Origin: Legionellaceae bacterium | GTDB taxonomy: Bacteria > Pseudomonadota > Gammaproteobacteria > Legionellales > Legionellaceae | Length of the DNA: 64,000 bases | Direction: 5' to 3' | Assembly: GCA_029210085.1 (NCBI GenBank) | Contig: JARGPP010000013.1 | Span: 164,719 to 228,718, forward strand | Shown: positions 62,636-64,000 of the stretch, in pieces | Position numbering within the stretch: position 1 is the first letter of the stretch | How the letters are laid out: every line of letters begins with the position of its first letter | Notes under the pieces: model-generated | Told to the model about the DNA's origin: nothing | The model's input: only the letters and a program-made list of their open reading frames with translations | Databases searched by the model: none | Position numbers and translations under genes: made by a program

Positions 62636-63724
62636 ATGACTATTCTTCTTGCATTGATTGCTATTATATTAACACTCATCTTAGTCGTAGGTATGCATGA
62701 GGCAGGACATGCCTTCGCTGCCAAATGCTTTAACGTAAAAATTGAACGTATTTCGATTGGCTTTGGAAAGCCACTGTACACTTGGAAAAGAAAAAAAGGA
62801 GTCGAGTGGGTTTGGTCAAAGTGGCCTCTCGGTGGCTATGTTAAATTATTAAATAGCCGTATAACACCTGTATCTATTCAAGACCATGCTTATTGTTTCG
62901 ATAAAAAACCTATCTATGCCCGCATCATTATTCTGATATCAGGTGCTTTAGCAAATCTCTTAATTGCCTGGATTGCACTGGTTTTGGTTTTTATGATGGG
63001 CTATAAGCAAGTACCCGCCATCATTCATAACGTCACCCCCAAAAGTATTGCAGCAAAAGCCGGTTTAAAATCAGGAGATACAATCATTGGCTTAGCAAGC
63101 ATTGATACACCCACCTGGCGTGAAGTGGGAATGGAACTGATTACACATTTTGGCCAAAGCAATATACCCATCACACTCAAAAACAAAACGAGAATCATTT
63201 ACCATACACAACTTAATCTAAGTGATTGGCACTATAAGCGCCAAAAAGATGCACTGCTGGTAAGCCTGGGCATAACCCTTGATATGGACAATATTAAACA
63301 CAAGCAAATCGCAGGTGTTGGCTTCTTAAAAGCCAGTCAACTCGCATTACATAAAATAAAATATCTGACCGGATTTTTCTTGATGATGCTCAAACAGCTG
63401 TTAACCGGAAAACTGCCACTCGCACTCCTTTTGGGCCCCCTCGGATTATTTTCTGCCATGGCCGGATCTTTCATACAAGGTCTCAGTGTTTTCTCTTATT
63501 TTATTGGGACACTCAGCCTTGCCGTCGCAGTGGTTAATATACTCCCTATCCCAGGGCTTGATGGTGGCTCCCTCATGTATACATTACTAGAGAAAGTACG
63601 TGGTAAACCATTATCAATAGCCGTTGAAGTATTATTACACCAACTCGCATTTATTGCTTTTTGTGTATTACTCGCACAGCTTATTATCAATGATTTAGGA
63701 CAATTTATCAGTATGTTCGGGTAG
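62636..63724 (+). CDS. RseP-like site-2 intramembrane metalloprotease (short form)
   Basis: 362 residues versus about 450 for E. coli RseP. The zinc motif HEAGH (about residues 21-25, in VVGMHEAGHAFAAKCF), GFGKPLYTWKRKKGVEW, WPLGGYVKL and ISGALANLLIAWI are present. It has a single PDZ domain (SIAAKAGLKSGDTIIGLASI) instead of two, and the C-terminal NILPIPGLDGG provides the third zinc ligand. It may be the sole RseP or a second, shortened paralog; the neighbours of a typical rseP (dxr, bamA) are missing, favouring the latter. Confidence 0.85.
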   Translation: MTILLALIAIILTLILVVGMHEAGHAFAAKCFNVKIERISIGFGKPLYTWKRKKGVEWVWSKWPLGGYVKLLNSRITPVSIQDHAYCFDKKPIYARIIILISGALANLLIAWIALVLVFMMGYKQVPAIIHNVTPKSIAAKAGLKSGDTIIGLASIDTPTWREVGMELITHFGQSNIPITLKNKTRIIYHTQLNLSDWHYKRQKDALLVSLGITLDMDNIKHKQIAGVGFLKASQLALHKIKYLTGFFLMMLKQLLTGKLPLALLLGPLGLFSAMAGSFIQGLSVFSYFIGTLSLAVAVVNILPIPGLDGGSLMYTLLEKVRGKPLSIAVEVLLHQLAFIAFCVLLAQLIINDLGQFISMFG

Positions 63725-63876
63725 TTCTAAAAAAGCCATGACAAAAAAAGCATCCTATCAATCAAGCAAGCCTATACTCTCCACAAAGTTTAATCGCTAA
63801 TCGTCTCTAATTTATCGTAAGCGGTTAATGAAATACCCCTAAAAATTCTTTTTGATCTGGTATAGTCGATTAAATT

Positions 63877-64000
63877 TTAAATGATCGATTGAAAGGCATA
63901 ATCGACGGCTTCAGCCAAACTCCCGCATCCCCCAATAATTTTTTTAATTTTATCTTTCAAATTTGCCCAGCATTTCTCAATTGGATTTAGATCTGGTGAG
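63877..64000 (-). CDS. IS630-family transposase, C-terminal end (partial)
   Basis: 41 codons entering from the right edge: SPDLNPIEKCWANLKDKIKK then IIGGCGSLAEAVDYAFQSII and a TAA stop at 63877-63879. The SP.LNPIE..W..LK block, containing the third catalytic acidic residue of the DDE triad (Glu of NPIE), is typical of IS630/Tc1-mariner transposases. Most of the element lies beyond 64000. Confidence 0.85.
   Translation of the reverse strand, partial: SPDLNPIEKCWANLKDKIKKIIGGCGSLAEAVDYAFQSII

Noticed and set aside
1..64000. CRISPR arrays, rRNA genes, prophage modules
   Set aside because: No regularly spaced direct repeats, rRNA sequence or phage structural genes were seen.

Overview
The window looks like a chromosome segment of an AT-rich (roughly 38-40% G+C by eye) gammaproteobacterium. 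ZapD, an SdhE/YgfX pair, ClpS-ClpA and YajC-SecD-SecF together point to this class. Several genes suggest a host-associated lifestyle of the Legionella/Coxiella/Berkiella kind: a complete eukaryotic-type Ser/Thr kinase, a WD40 protein that closely follows the eukaryotic APC/C coactivators Cdh1/Cdc20, paralogous coiled-coil proteins without a bacterial family, and a cluster of membrane-hairpin coiled-coil proteins. The order-level placement is inference.

Layout. 1-4.1 kb: clpS-clpA (clpA runs off the left edge), icd with its terminator, and an isolated ccmA-ccmB. 4.2-7.2 kb: a hipBA toxin-antitoxin pair running tail-to-tail into sdhE-ygfX, then a secreted lipase-like hydrolase. 7.4-11.1 kb: an apparent operon etfB-etfA-ald followed by an orphan SecD-P1-head-like secreted protein and a small secreted protein. 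11.1-22.6 kb: glycine-zipper lipoprotein, dnaB-alr, DUF4442 protein, Ser/Thr kinase, DUF2147 protein, gpmI, zapD and yajC-secD-secF. 22.7-32.7 kb: two tandem paralogous coiled-coil proteins, nadE, the Cdh1/Cdc20-like protein, two outer-membrane beta-barrels, rpe and slt. 32.7-43.5 kb: a ketoacyl-synthase-like enzyme, pdhABC, a YheO/DauR-type regulator with an aminotransferase, and a fatty-acid oxidation pair. 43.5-50.5 kb: tRNA-Ser(GCU), tRNA-Arg(ACG), a GGDEF-EAL protein, an MFS transporter and a SulP-UspA operon. 50.6-60.7 kb is the accessory part: unknown proteins, an IS4-type remnant and a second copy of its end, three membrane/coiled-coil genes, a flavin monooxygenase, a truncated GIY-YIG gene and a large SF2 helicase-like protein. 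60.8-64 kb: a NadD-like protein with a secreted MsrAB, a short RseP-like protease, and the 3' end of an IS630-type transposase leaving the window.

The housekeeping genes describe an aerobic heterotroph: pyruvate to acetyl-CoA (pdhABC), TCA cycle (icd, sdhE), fatty-acid oxidation with electron-transfer flavoprotein, alanine interconversion (ald, alr) and NAD synthesis (nadE, nadD-like). The outstanding observation is the protein at 27335-28708. It carries a C-box (DRFIPQR), the DAP...DDFY signature before the propeller, WD40 blades with Cdh1-specific motifs and a terminal Ile-Arg. These are the elements eukaryotic Cdh1/Cdc20 use to bind and activate the anaphase-promoting complex, so the protein is a candidate host-cell-cycle effector.
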